Shown here: positions 17,269 through 26,042 of the stretch, in pieces
How the letters are laid out: every line of letters starts with the position of its first letter
Position numbering within the stretch: position 1 is the stretch's first letter
The notes under the pieces: generated by a model
Databases searched by the model: none
The model's input: the letters and a program-made list of their open reading frames with translations, nothing else
What the model was told of the DNA's origin: nothing
Program-made: the position numbers and the translations under genes
Origin: Chloroflexota bacterium
GTDB taxonomy: Bacteria; Chloroflexota; Limnocylindria; P2-11E
Length of the DNA: 55,483 nucleotides
Assembly: GCA_005883625.1 (NCBI GenBank)
Contig: VBDU01000086.1
Coordinates: 1 to 55,483, forward strand
Direction of reading: 5' to 3'

Positions 17269-17814
17269 ATGAAGACGTACACCACGAAGAGCGCGGAGAT
17301 CGAACGGCACTGGAAGCTCGTCGATGCCGACGGCGCGACGCTCGGCCGGCTCGCGACCCGTGTCGCCACCCTCCTGCGCGGGAAGCACAAGCCGAGCTTC
17401 TCGCCGCACCTGGACACGGGCGATCCGGTCGTCGTCGTGAACGCCGCCAAGGTGAAGGTGACGGGGAACAAGCTCCAGGCGAAGCTCTACATCAGGCACT
17501 CCGGCTACCCGGGCGGACTGCGCAAGGAGACGCTCGAGCGCCTCTTGTCGCGGCGCCCCGAGGAGGTCGTGCGGCGCGCGGTCCGGGGCATGCTCCCGCA
17601 GAACCGGCTCGGCGAGAAGATGATCCGCAAGCTCCACGTGTACGCGGGCCCGGAGCATCCGCACGCGGCGCAGAAGCCCCAACAGTTGGGGGGCTCCGCC
17701 CCCCAGCCCCCGACGAACACGTCTGTACCCCAGCCCCCGACGGACGCAGATAAGGGGTCTGTGCCCCAACCGGTCGCGGGGGCTGAGCCCCCGCGGACCC
17801 GCAAGGAGTCGTAA
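17269..17814 (+). CDS. rplM: 50S ribosomal protein L13 with repeat-derived C-terminal tail
   Basis: Residues 1-140 match L13: [40 protein letters not shown], and the usual ending [17 protein letters not shown]. About 40 more residues, rich in Pro/Gly/Ser/Ala, follow. They are encoded by two GC-hairpin repeats (17688-17704 and 17775-17795) that lie before the stop. L13 is an early 50S assembly protein. AGAGAGGGCG precedes the ATG. Confidence 0.96.
   Translation: MKTYTTKSAEIERHWKLVDADGATLGRLATRVATLLRGKHKPSFSPHLDTGDPVVVVNAAKVKVTGNKLQAKLYIRHSGYPGGLRKETLERLLSRRPEEVVRRAVRGMLPQNRLGEKMIRKLHVYAGPEHPHAAQKPQQLGGSAPQPPTNTSVPQPPTDADKGSVPQPVAGAEPPRTRKES
17688..17704. repeat. GC-hairpin repeat 1 in the rplM 3' end
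   Basis: GGGGGG (17688-17693), loop CTCCG, CCCCCC (17699-17704), followed by AGCCCCC. Confidence 0.75.
17775..17795. repeat. GC-hairpin repeat 2 in the rplM 3' end
   Basis: A 10-base perfect inverted repeat CGCGGGGGCT / AGCCCCCGCG around a single G, a few codons before the rplM stop. Confidence 0.75.
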
Positions 17815-18210
17815 ATGAAGTCAGCGCCCTACTTCGAGGGGACCGGTCGTCGGAAGACCTCGATCGCGCGCGTGCGACTGGTCCCCGGCGAAGGCGCGGT
17901 CGTCGTCAACGGAAAGCCGCTCGACGACTACTTCGGGCGCGACGGCGCAGCCGAGCGGGCGCTCCTGCCGTTCACCGCGACGAACACCGCGCACCGCTTC
18001 AACGCGATGGTGAAGGTCGAAGGCGGCGGGGTTTCCGGACAGGTCGGCGCCATCGCGCACGGCATCGCCCGCGCGCTGCTCCAGGTCGACAAGGAGCACG
18101 GCCCGACGCTGCGGAAGGCCGGGCTCCTCACGCGCGACCCGCGCGCGAAGGAGCGGAAGAAGCCTGGTCTCAAACGCGCTCGGAAGGCGCCCCAGTTCAC
18201 GAAACGCTAG
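17815..18210 (+). CDS. rpsI: 30S ribosomal protein S9
   Basis: 131 residues. GTGRRKTSIARVRLVPGEGA at the start and KKPGLKRARKAPQFTKR at the end are S9; the C-terminal Lys-Arg reaches the P-site tRNA. ATG follows the rplM stop without a gap, and AAGGAG in the end of rplM provides a ribosome binding site. It ends the ribosomal block. Confidence 0.97.
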   Translation: MKSAPYFEGTGRRKTSIARVRLVPGEGAVVVNGKPLDDYFGRDGAAERALLPFTATNTAHRFNAMVKVEGGGVSGQVGAIAHGIARALLQVDKEHGPTLRKAGLLTRDPRAKERKKPGLKRARKAPQFTKR

Positions 18211-18231
18211 CCGAACGCGGCGGCGCGGGCG

Positions 18232-18243
18232 CACACTAGGGCC
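18232..18243 (+). promoter_or_regulatory. Possible leaderless-type -10 box
   Basis: CACACT (18232-18237) lies six bases before the GTG of the next gene, the spacing seen for TANNNT boxes elsewhere in the window. The first base deviates (C instead of T), so support is weak. Confidence 0.25.
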
Positions 18244-19389
18244 GTGGGCCAGCCCAACTTCAACTACCAGGTCGCGCTCAAATCCGGTCTCAAGAGCCTC
18301 CAGGACGGGCGGCTCCGCCAGGCCGAGCAGGACTTCAAGTTCCTGGTGGCCAAGTTCCCGGGCGCCGAAGGCGGGTATCGCGGCCTCGCGAAGGTGTATT
18401 TCGAGCAGGAGGACCGCTCCGGCGCGCTGCGGATCCTGCGCGAGGGGGCCAGCGCACTCACGAAGTCGGGCGAACGCTCATCCGCGATCGGTCTTCTGCG
18501 CGAGGCCGTCGCGCTCGACCCGATCGATCTCGCCACGCATCGCCGTCTCGCCGCCGCCCTCGCGCTCGCGGGCGACGGCGACGCCGCGGTCATGGAGTAC
18601 CAGCGCTACGTGCGCGCCACGCTCGATTCGGGCGACAGGGAGCGCGCGCGGCTCGAGGCGGCCTACGCCATGGAGCAGCTGCGAGACGTCCCCGGGGCGC
18701 GCGACCTCGGGCGCTGGGTCGACGGCGGCGCGCCGCCACCGCCGCCAGCCGCACCGCGGCGGATGCCGCAGTCTCCCGAGGAGATGGTGCGCACCGCGTG
18801 GTCGGCTCCCGCGCCCCCACCGGCGAACCAGCCCTGGCCGCAGCCGCCCCCGCCCCGCGCGAAGCCTGCGGCGGCGTCCGAGGATGCGTGGGGCGCGCAC
18901 GAGTCCGCGGCCGCTCCCGCGCCCGCGAACGACCCGTGGGCCACGGCGGCGCCGCCGGCGGCACCCACCCGCACTCCGCGATCGACCCGCGCTGCTCCGC
19001 TGGCCGCGGAGACGGTACGCGTATCCGCGACCGCCGCGGACGCGACGCCGGCCGACGGCACGCTCGCGAGCGCGGACTCCGCGGTCGTCGAGGCCGACGC
19101 CGCGCGCTATCTCGGGACGCACGACCCGCGCGCCGCGGATTCGGCGCTCGAGGCGGCGCGACGCTACATCAAGGATGGGCGCAACGACGCCGCGTCGGAC
19201 CTGCTCCTCCAGCTCATCGCATCCGGCGTCGCCGATCACGACGCCCAGCGCCTGCTCGTCGACGTGGTGCGCCTTCTGCCGGGGAAGCGCGACGTCGTGA
19301 AGCAGAAGTGCAAGCTTCTCGTCCAGGCGCTCCTGCTGGATGGACGGAACGACCTTGCGGCGGAGGTCGCAGCGCTGGTCGAGGAATAG
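18244..19389 (+). CDS. TPR-containing protein, function unknown
   Basis: 381 residues. The N-terminal ~150 residues read as tetratricopeptide-like helical repeats (GLKSLQDGRLRQAEQDFKF, GYRGLAKVYFEQEDRSGAL, LATHRRLAAALALAGDGDAA). A Pro/Ala/Trp-rich linker (about 155-245) and a second alpha-helical Ala-rich domain with YIKDGRNDAASDLLLQL follow. There is no signal peptide or membrane segment, so it is probably a cytoplasmic scaffold. The stop lies three bases before cdaA, suggesting cotranscription with the c-di-AMP/glmM genes. I cannot assign a function. Confidence 0.75.
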   Translation: MGQPNFNYQVALKSGLKSLQDGRLRQAEQDFKFLVAKFPGAEGGYRGLAKVYFEQEDRSGALRILREGASALTKSGERSSAIGLLREAVALDPIDLATHRRLAAALALAGDGDAAVMEYQRYVRATLDSGDRERARLEAAYAMEQLRDVPGARDLGRWVDGGAPPPPPAAPRRMPQSPEEMVRTAWSAPAPPPANQPWPQPPPPRAKPAAASEDAWGAHESAAAPAPANDPWATAAPPAAPTRTPRSTRAAPLAAETVRVSATAADATPADGTLASADSAVVEADAARYLGTHDPRAADSALEAARRYIKDGRNDAASDLLLQLIASGVADHDAQRLLVDVVRLLPGKRDVVKQKCKLLVQALLLDGRNDLAAEVAALVEE

Positions 19390-19392
19390 CGC

Positions 19393-20223
19393 GTGGATCG
19401 GATCGGCGAGGAGCTGCAGGCGCTCTTCCGGGGTCAGTGCTGCGGGCTCAACAACGTGCTCGACGTCCTCATCGTCGCCGTCTTCATCTACTACCTGCTC
19501 GTCCTGATCCGAGGCACGCGGGCGGTGCAGCTGCTGCTCGGCGTCCTGGTGCTGGTCCTCGTGTACGGCATCGCGGTGCTTTTGCGGCTCACGCTCACGA
19601 CGCTCCTCCTCCAGGCGCTCTTCGCCGTCGCCCTCATCGCGCTGGTGGTCGTCTTCCAGCCCGAGCTGCGCCGCGGCCTGCTCCAGCTGGGTCAGCTCGG
19701 TCCGCTGAACCGTCTGCTGGTCCCCGGGACCGAGGAAGAGGTGCAGGGCGTGGTCGACGAGCTCGTGCGCGCGGCGCTGCTCATCAGCGAGGCGAAGCAC
19801 GGCGCGCTCATCGTCCTCGAGCGCGGGACCGGCCTCCAGGACTACAGCGAGACCGGCGTCCCCGTCCACGGGAAGCTGACGGCGGAGCTCCTCGCGTCCA
19901 TCTTCATGACGCGCTCGCCGCTCCACGACGGAGCGGTCATCGTCCGCGGCAGCCAGATCCTCGCCGCGGCGTGCCTCCTGCCGCTCGAGGAGTCGGCCGA
20001 CCGGGCAGTGCACCGGTACGGCATGCGCCACCGGGCCGCGCTCTCGATCAGCGAGCAGACCGACGCGATCGTCATCGTCGTCTCCGAGGAGACGCAGGCG
20101 ATCTCGATCGCCTCGAACGGCCGGATGATCGGCGGGCTCGACGAGGAGCGGCTCCGCCGCGTCCTCTCGTCGCTGCTGCGCAGCCGGATCCAGCCGCTGC
20201 CGTTCCGCCGCCAGGCGTCCTAG
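19393..20223 (+). CDS. cdaA: Diadenylate cyclase, membrane-bound CdaA type
   Basis: Condenses two ATP into cyclic di-AMP. 276 residues with three N-terminal hydrophobic helices (about residues 18-90), then the DAC domain. The catalytic DGA is in SPLHDGAVIVRGSQI and the ATP-binding RHR in YGMRHRAALSISEQTDA. GTG start three bases after the TPR gene. Followed by cdaR and glmM, the classic cdaA-cdaR-glmM arrangement in which CdaR and GlmM modulate cyclase activity and link it to wall precursor synthesis. Confidence 0.95.
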   Translation: MDRIGEELQALFRGQCCGLNNVLDVLIVAVFIYYLLVLIRGTRAVQLLLGVLVLVLVYGIAVLLRLTLTTLLLQALFAVALIALVVVFQPELRRGLLQLGQLGPLNRLLVPGTEEEVQGVVDELVRAALLISEAKHGALIVLERGTGLQDYSETGVPVHGKLTAELLASIFMTRSPLHDGAVIVRGSQILAAACLLPLEESADRAVHRYGMRHRAALSISEQTDAIVIVVSEETQAISIASNGRMIGGLDEERLRRVLSSLLRSRIQPLPFRRQAS

Positions 20224-20226
20224 GCC

Positions 20227-21498
20227 GTGCGCGCGTTCAACCTCCGGCGTCCGGCGATCGGTCGTCGCGTCGACCTGCGTCGGGCGGTCACGAACGACTT
20301 CCCGCTGAAGGCGACCGCGGTCGTCGTCGCGCTCCTCTTCTGGGTCGTGGCGGGCCAGAACGTCGAGCCGCGCGAGGTGACGTCGCCGTTCGCCGGGCGC
20401 GTGCCCGTCGAGCGGCCCGAGGTCCCGCCCGGCTACGTGCTCCGCGGATCGCTCGGCGACGTCGGCGTCACGCTGCGTGGCCTCGAAGGGGCGGTCGCGC
20501 GGGTCGCCCTCACCGATCTGCGGGCGATGCTCGACATCTCGGGCGCGGATCTGAGGCGGGGCGATCCGCAGGAGCTGCCCGTCCGCGTGACCATCGCCCC
20601 AGGGCTGTCGGATCAGGTCAAGGTCGTCGACGTCTCGCCGGCGACGATCGCCGCGCGCATCGAGCCCATCACCGCGCGAGCCGTGGCGGTGCAGGCGCGC
20701 TTCGCGAGCGATCCGCCCGCGGGGACCCAGGCCGGAGATCCGGCGATCGAGCCGGCGGAGGTACGTGTCTCGGGCCCCGATAGCGTCGTGGCGCAGGTCG
20801 CGGCCGTCTACGCGACGGTACGGTTCGGCGACGCGGGCCTCGACCTCGTCCAGAACTCCCAGCCCGTGCCGGTCGACGCGGCGGGGAACCCGCTCGACGG
20901 CCTCAGCGTCGACCCGGTCGCGGTGAAGGTCTCGGTGCCGGTGCTGCCGATCGCCACGACGCGCACGGTCCCGATCCTTTGGTCGATACGCGGTGCCGTC
21001 GCGACCGGGTTCTGGCTCTCGCGTGTCGCCGTGGATCCGCCGGCGGTGACGGTGCGCGGCGCGACGAGCGCGCTCGGTGCCCTCGATCATCTCGAGACGG
21101 CGCCGATCGACGTGACCGGGCTCAACGCGAATCGCACGACCCGCGTCGGCATCCTGCTTCCCGACGGGATCACGTTCCTGCGCCCGGTCGACGCGACGGT
21201 GACGCTGACGGTGGTCCCGCTGAGCGGCACGCGGCCGTTCCCGTCGGTGGCGATCGTCGTGGCGAACCTCGGCCAGGGTCTCGCCGCGGACGTCGATCAG
21301 CAGACCGCGACCGTCCTGCTCGCCGGACCGTTGCCGGTGCTCGCGGCGACCGATCAGATCAGCGCCGTGGTGGACGCCGCCGGGAAAGGTCCCGGCAACT
21401 ACCCCGCGGACGTAGTAGTTAGGGCACCCGCGGGCACGACGGTACAGAGCGTGCAACCGACCCGGGTCACGCTCACCATACGACTGAGGCAGCCGTGA
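20227..21498 (+). CDS. cdaR: CdaR / YbbR-domain regulatory protein
   Basis: 423 residues. One N-terminal membrane helix (LKATAVVVALLFWVVAGQN) is followed by several tandem YbbR-like beta domains outside the membrane, each with PVERPEVPPGY- or VAVQARFAS-type strands. GTG start three bases after cdaA; it overlaps glmM by four bases. In Firmicutes CdaR binds CdaA and controls c-di-AMP production. Identity rests on domain pattern and context. Confidence 0.85.
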   Translation: MRAFNLRRPAIGRRVDLRRAVTNDFPLKATAVVVALLFWVVAGQNVEPREVTSPFAGRVPVERPEVPPGYVLRGSLGDVGVTLRGLEGAVARVALTDLRAMLDISGADLRRGDPQELPVRVTIAPGLSDQVKVVDVSPATIAARIEPITARAVAVQARFASDPPAGTQAGDPAIEPAEVRVSGPDSVVAQVAAVYATVRFGDAGLDLVQNSQPVPVDAAGNPLDGLSVDPVAVKVSVPVLPIATTRTVPILWSIRGAVATGFWLSRVAVDPPAVTVRGATSALGALDHLETAPIDVTGLNANRTTRVGILLPDGITFLRPVDATVTLTVVPLSGTRPFPSVAIVVANLGQGLAADVDQQTATVLLAGPLPVLAATDQISAVVDAAGKGPGNYPADVVVRAPAGTTVQSVQPTRVTLTIRLRQP

Positions 21499-22823
21499 CC
21501 AGGCTCTTCGGCACCGACGGCGTGCGCGGCGTCGCGAACAAGGACCTCACCCCGGAGCTCGCGCTGCGGCTCGGCCGCGCCGCGGGCCACGTCCTCGGTG
21601 GCCCGGGCCATTCGGTCCTCATCGGCCGCGACACCCGCCGCTCGGGCCGCATGCTCGAGGGCGCCCTCGCGGCCGGACTCTGCTCGGTCGGCATGGAAGT
21701 GCGTCTGGTCGGGCACGTTCCCACGCCCGGCCTCGCGTTCCTCGCGAAGACGAACGGCTACGTCGCCGGCGTCGTCATCAGCGCGTCGCACAATCCCGCG
21801 CCTGACAACGGCATCAAGTTCTTCGACCACCGCGGACTCAAGCTCCCGGACCGGGTCGAGGACGAGATAGAGAAGGGGATGGGGGACCAGGAGGCGCTCC
21901 CGCGTCCCACCGAAGGTGGCATCGGCCTCGTGGGCGACGCGCGCGGGCTCGTGAAGGCGTACGAGGATTTCCTCGTGTCGAAGGCTCCGCGGCTCGAGGG
22001 GCTGCGGATCGTCCTCGACTGCGCGAACGGCTCGACGTACCGGGTCGCCCCGCCGGTGTTCGCGCACGCGGGGGCCGAGGTCGTGACGCTCTTCGACACG
22101 CCCGATGGGCTGAACATCAACGACCATTGCGGGAGCACGTATCCGGCCGCGCTCCAGCGCGCGGTCGTCGAACGGAAGGCCGACGCGGGCTTCGCCTTCG
22201 ACGGCGACGGCGACCGCGTCGTCATCGCGGACGAAAACGGCGGGCTGCACGACGGCGACTTCGTCCTCGCGCTGGCGGCGCGCCACTTCGCGCGTCACGG
22301 CCGGCTCAGCCCGAAGCTCGTCGTGGGCACGGTCATGACCAACGGCGGCATGGAGGCCACGCTCGCCAGGGACGGCATCAGGCTCGAGCGGACGCAGGTC
22401 GGCGACCGCTATGTCTGGGAGGCGATGGAGCGGCTCGACGCCCAGTTCGGCGGCGAGTCCTCGGGGCACGTGATCTTCCGCGAGTACGCGACCACCGGAG
22501 ACGGCATCCTCACCGCGCTCGAGGTGCTCCATCTCATGGCGGCCGAGGGCCGGCCCCTGTCGGCGCTGGGCGCCGAGATCGAGTTCTGGCCGCAGGTCAC
22601 CGAGAACGTGCGCGCCGCCCGACGGCGGGAGTGGGAGGAGGTCCGCGGCTTCAAGGACGCCTACGACCGCGCGCGCGCGAACCTCGGGTCGACGGGGCGG
22701 CTCGTGGTCCGGCCTTCCGGCACCGAGCCGGTCCTGCGGATCACGGTCGAGGCGCGGAGCGAGACGATCGCGTCAAGCACCGCGTCCGCGCTCGTCGCGG
22801 CGGCGAAGGAGCATCTCGGCTGA
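21495..22823 (+). CDS. glmM: Phosphoglucosamine mutase
   Basis: Interconverts glucosamine-6-phosphate and glucosamine-1-phosphate on the route to UDP-GlcNAc. FGTDGVRGVANKDLTPELA at the start, the phosphoserine motif ISASHNPAPDNGIKFF, the metal loop FAFDGDGDRVVIAD and the phosphate-binding VVRPSGTEPVLRI are all present. 442 residues, full length. GTG start; one-base overlap with glmS, so successive pathway enzymes are translated together. Confidence 0.95.
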   Translation: MTRLFGTDGVRGVANKDLTPELALRLGRAAGHVLGGPGHSVLIGRDTRRSGRMLEGALAAGLCSVGMEVRLVGHVPTPGLAFLAKTNGYVAGVVISASHNPAPDNGIKFFDHRGLKLPDRVEDEIEKGMGDQEALPRPTEGGIGLVGDARGLVKAYEDFLVSKAPRLEGLRIVLDCANGSTYRVAPPVFAHAGAEVVTLFDTPDGLNINDHCGSTYPAALQRAVVERKADAGFAFDGDGDRVVIADENGGLHDGDFVLALAARHFARHGRLSPKLVVGTVMTNGGMEATLARDGIRLERTQVGDRYVWEAMERLDAQFGGESSGHVIFREYATTGDGILTALEVLHLMAAEGRPLSALGAEIEFWPQVTENVRAARRREWEEVRGFKDAYDRARANLGSTGRLVVRPSGTEPVLRITVEARSETIASSTASALVAAAKEHLG

Positions 22824-24667
22824 TGTGCGGGATAGTCGGATACACCGGACCGCGCGAAGCCCTTCCGCTCCTCATGAACGGGCTCCGTCGCCTCGAGTAC
22901 CGCGGCTACGACTCCGCGGGCGTCGCCGTGCAGCGCGACGGCACGCTGGAGGTCCTGCGCGCCGAAGGCAAGCTCGACAACCTCGCCTCCGTCGTCTCCG
23001 CGAAGGGTGCCGCCGGGCACACCGGGATCGGTCACACGCGCTGGGCGACCCATGGCCGGCCCAGCGAGCAGAACGCGCACCCGCACGTCGATTGCGGCGG
23101 CGTCACCGCGGTCATCCACAACGGCATCATCGAGAACTTCGAAGCGCTGAAGGCGCCGCTCGTCGCGGGCGGCCATCGCTTTTCGAGCGAGACCGACACC
23201 GAGGTCGCGGTCCACCTCCTTGAGGAGGAGCTGAAGGCCGGCCGGAGTCTCGAGGACGCCGCGCTCGCGGTCTTGCCGCGCCTCGAGGGCGCGGCCGCGC
23301 TCGCGTTCATCTCGGTCCGCGACCCGGGGAAGATCGTCGCCGCACGGATCTCGAACGCCGGCGGCGTCATCGTCGGCTACGGCGAGGGCGAGAACTTCAT
23401 CGCGTCGGACATCCCGGCGCTCCTGGAGCACACGCGCCGGATGAGCTTCCTCGATCACGGCGAGATCGCGGTCGTGACGAAGGACGCGGTGTCGTTCCGG
23501 GCGCTCGACGGAAAGACGATCGAGAAAACGGTCGAGACGATCGCCCTCGACCCCATCGCCGCGGCGAAGTCGGGATACAAGCATTTCATGCTCAAGGAGA
23601 TCCACGAGCAGCCGCGCGCGATCTCGGACTCGCTCCTCGGCCGGGTCGAGCGATCGACGGGGCGGGTCGTCTTCGACAGCAACGTGCGGATGGACGACGC
23701 GTTCGTCCGCGCGATCCCGCGGATCTCGTTCGTCGCGTGCGGCACGGCGTCGCACGCGGCGCTGGTGGGCAAGTACCTCGTCGAGCGCCTCGCACGCGTC
23801 CCGTGCGACGTGGAGATCGCCTCGGAGTATCGCTACCGCTCGCCGGTCATCGTGCCCGGCCAGCTCGTCGTCGCGGTGACCCAGTCGGGCGAGACCGTCG
23901 ACACGCTGGCGGCGATGGAGGAGGCGAAGCGCCAGGGCGCGCGCCTGCTGACGCTGGTGAACGTCGTGGGCAGCCAGGCGAGCCGCGTCTCGGACGACGT
24001 CGTCTTCCTGCACGCCGGCCCCGAGATCAGCGTCGCGTCGACCAAGGCGTACGTCGCGATGCTTGTCGACCTCTACCTGTTCGCGGTGTACCTGGCGCAG
24101 CGCCGCGGCACGATCGACCCCACGCGCGCGCGGCAGCTGCTCGCGGAAGCGTTCCACCTTCCCACGCTCGTCGACGCCGTGCTGCGCGAGGAGCCCAAGA
24201 TCCGCTCTCTCGCGTACCGCTACTACCAGGCGCGCAACTTCCTGTTCCTCGGCCGCGGCGTGAACTACCCGACCGCGCTCGAGGGGGCGCTCAAGCTGAA
24301 GGAGCTCTCGTACATCCACGCCGAGGGGACCGCGGGGGGCGAGATGAAGCACGGAACGAACGCGCTCATCGACCAGGAGCTGCCGGTCGTCGCGATCGCG
24401 CTCAAGGACTCCGTGTACAAGAAGATCCGCTCGAACATGGAGGAGGTCCGGGCGCGCGCCGGCGTCGTCATCGCCGTGGCCAACGACGACGACGAGGAGA
24501 TCGTCGGCCGCGCCGAGGAGATCATCCGCATCCCGCGGACGGAGGAGCTCCTCGAGCCCGTGCTCGCCGTCGTCCCGCTCCAGCTGCTCGCGTACCACAT
24601 CGCGGATCGCCGCGGGAACGACGTCGACCAGCCGCGAAACCTCGCGAAGGCGGTCACGGTCGAGTAG
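22823..24667 (+). CDS. glmS: Glutamine-fructose-6-phosphate aminotransferase (isomerizing)
   Basis: Makes glucosamine-6-phosphate from fructose-6-phosphate and glutamine. 614 residues. The nucleophile Cys follows the initiator Met (MCGIVGYTG). The glutaminase domain runs to about residue 240; two SIS domains follow (FVACGTASHAALVGKYLVER, then VTQSGETVDTLAAMEEAK), and the end is DVDQPRNLAKAVTVE. ATG 22823 gives the required N-terminal Cys after Met removal. There is no room for a glmS ribozyme upstream because the gene overlaps glmM. Confidence 0.96.
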   Translation: MCGIVGYTGPREALPLLMNGLRRLEYRGYDSAGVAVQRDGTLEVLRAEGKLDNLASVVSAKGAAGHTGIGHTRWATHGRPSEQNAHPHVDCGGVTAVIHNGIIENFEALKAPLVAGGHRFSSETDTEVAVHLLEEELKAGRSLEDAALAVLPRLEGAAALAFISVRDPGKIVAARISNAGGVIVGYGEGENFIASDIPALLEHTRRMSFLDHGEIAVVTKDAVSFRALDGKTIEKTVETIALDPIAAAKSGYKHFMLKEIHEQPRAISDSLLGRVERSTGRVVFDSNVRMDDAFVRAIPRISFVACGTASHAALVGKYLVERLARVPCDVEIASEYRYRSPVIVPGQLVVAVTQSGETVDTLAAMEEAKRQGARLLTLVNVVGSQASRVSDDVVFLHAGPEISVASTKAYVAMLVDLYLFAVYLAQRRGTIDPTRARQLLAEAFHLPTLVDAVLREEPKIRSLAYRYYQARNFLFLGRGVNYPTALEGALKLKELSYIHAEGTAGGEMKHGTNALIDQELPVVAIALKDSVYKKIRSNMEEVRARAGVVIAVANDDDEEIVGRAEEIIRIPRTEELLEPVLAVVPLQLLAYHIADRRGNDVDQPRNLAKAVTVE

Positions 24668-24706
24668 CGACCGCGCGCGCCCTTCCGCCTGGCGCCCGCG
24701 CGCGAC

Positions 24707-24712
24707 TAGCAT
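24707..24712 (+). promoter_or_regulatory. Candidate -10 box upstream of acpS
   Basis: TAGCAT in the 89-base gap after glmS, about 45 bases before the acpS start. The same hexamer occurs at 30082 and 41344 before other first genes. No clear -35 is seen. Confidence 0.35.
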
Positions 24713-24756
24713 CAGACGGACCGGCCCCCGCGAGCGCAGCAGCCGGAGGCAGCCAA

Positions 24757-25152
24757 GTGAGCAGGGATCAAGAGCACATGTCGATCCCGACGGAAGTCGG
24801 GATCGACATCATCGAGACCGCGCGGATCCGCAACGTCTTCGAGCGGTATCCGCGGCGGTTCGTCGACCGCGTGTACACCGAATGGGAGCAGGCCTACTGC
24901 CGCTCGAACATCCTCCATCTCTCTGGACGCTGGGCGGCGAAAGAGGCCGTATCGAAGGTGCTCGGCCTGGGGGTGCGCGGCGTGGGCTGGCGCGAGATCG
25001 AGATCAGACGCACCCGGGCGGGACAGCCCACGGTGACGCTCCACGGGCGCGCCGAGGCGCGCCGGCAGGCCATCGGCCTCCGCGAGCCGCTCTCGGTGTC
25101 GATCTCGCACATCCGCGATCTCGCGGTCGCCGTCGCCGTAGGTCTGCGCTGA
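24757..25152 (+). CDS. acpS: Holo-[acyl-carrier-protein] synthase
   Basis: Transfers 4'-phosphopantetheine from CoA to ACP. VGIDIIETARIRNVFERY carries the magnesium-binding Asp, and SGRWAAKEAVSKVLGLG is the second signature (Glu, Lys). 131 residues. GTG 24757 is chosen for GGAGG at 24745-24749. ATG 24778 would give a more usual start but has a poor ribosome binding site. The acpS-nnrD-alr order recurs in many bacteria. Confidence 0.92.
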   Translation: MSRDQEHMSIPTEVGIDIIETARIRNVFERYPRRFVDRVYTEWEQAYCRSNILHLSGRWAAKEAVSKVLGLGVRGVGWREIEIRRTRAGQPTVTLHGRAEARRQAIGLREPLSVSISHIRDLAVAVAVGLR

Positions 25153-25187
25153 GCCCGGCCGCCCCGAGCGCGCTCACGGCGCGCGTC

Positions 25188-26042
25188 GTGCGCGCGGCCG
25201 TGAAGCCGCTCCCGCCCGACGCGGGGAAGGAGGCGCGCGGCCGCGTCCTCATCGTCGGCGGTTCGCTCCGCTACCCCGGTGCCCTGCTCCTCGCGGCGCG
25301 AGCGGCGCTGCGCTGCGGCGCGGGCGTCGTGACGGTGGCCTCCGCGCGGTCGGTCGTCGAGGCGATCGCGGGGGAGGATCCGAACGTCACCTTCTTCCCG
25401 CTCGCCGAGGCGCAGCCCGGCGTCATCGCGACCGGCGCGGCCGCGCAGCTCACGAGTGGGGCCACGGAGAAGACGAAGGCGCTGCTTCTCGGCCCCGGGC
25501 TCGCGCACGCGCCCGGGACGGACGACTTTGTCTGCGCGGTGCTCCGCAACGCGAAGGCGATCCCGACCATCATCGACGCGGACGGGCTCAACGCGCTCGC
25601 GCGCACGGACGGCTGGCCGGAGCTCCTCCCGGCCAAGACCATCCTCACGCCGCACGACGGAGAGGCCGCGCGACTGTCCGGCCGTGTCGTGCCGACCGGC
25701 GCGGCGCGCGCGGCGTTCGCGGAGCGTCACGCGCGCGAGTGGAACGCCGTCGTCGTCCTGAAGGGGCCGGTGACCATGGTGAGCGACGGGAAGAAGACCT
25801 ACGTCAACGACCACCCGAACCCGACGCTCGGTGTCGGCGGCTCCGGCGACGCGCTCGGCGGGGCGGTCGCCGCGTTCCTCGCCCGCGGTCTCGTACCGCT
25901 GGCCGCCGCGGCCTCGGCGGTCTGGGTGCACGGCCGCGCCGGGGCGCTCCTCGCCGCCGAGATCGGCGAGTCCGGCGCCCTGGCGACCGAGGTCGTTGAC
26001 GCGCTGCCCCGCGCGCTCCGTGAAATAGTCGAGGGACGATGA
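25188..26042 (+). CDS. nnrD: ADP-dependent NAD(P)H-hydrate dehydratase, stand-alone
   Basis: Repairs hydrated NAD(P)H. Ribokinase-like fold: GRVLIVGGSLRYPGALLLAA at the start, IIDADGLNAL, LTPHDGEAARLSG, and the nucleotide/catalytic GVGGSGDALGG (normally GGTGD). 284 residues, only the dehydratase half; the NnrE epimerase domain found in the common fusion is absent. The start is uncertain: GTG 25188 or 25200. A CTG overlapping the acpS stop at 25149 is also possible. Confidence 0.85.
   Translation: MRAAVKPLPPDAGKEARGRVLIVGGSLRYPGALLLAARAALRCGAGVVTVASARSVVEAIAGEDPNVTFFPLAEAQPGVIATGAAAQLTSGATEKTKALLLGPGLAHAPGTDDFVCAVLRNAKAIPTIIDADGLNALARTDGWPELLPAKTILTPHDGEAARLSGRVVPTGAARAAFAERHAREWNAVVVLKGPVTMVSDGKKTYVNDHPNPTLGVGGSGDALGGAVAAFLARGLVPLAAAASAVWVHGRAGALLAAEIGESGALATEVVDALPRALREIVEGR

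Noticed and set aside
18478..21456. A 992-residue open frame on the minus strand across the TPR, cdaA and cdaR genes
   Set aside because: It is antisense to three well-supported genes, has Arg/Asp/His-rich composition with no recognisable domain, and similar long antisense frames occur under almost every gene here; they are a by-product of high GC and codon periodicity.
22127..22822. An N-terminal extension joining to glmS in the same frame
   Set aside because: GlmS needs Cys directly after the initiator Met; MCGIVGYTG at 22823 gives this, and the upstream part overlaps glmM.
22760..22823. A glmS ribozyme/riboswitch
   Set aside because: glmS overlaps glmM by one base, and no ribozyme-like structure can fit in an untranslated leader.
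24672..24704. Inverted GC repeat after glmS as a terminator
   Set aside because: The arms are imperfect GC-only runs with no T-stretch; any sequence of this composition gives such pairings.
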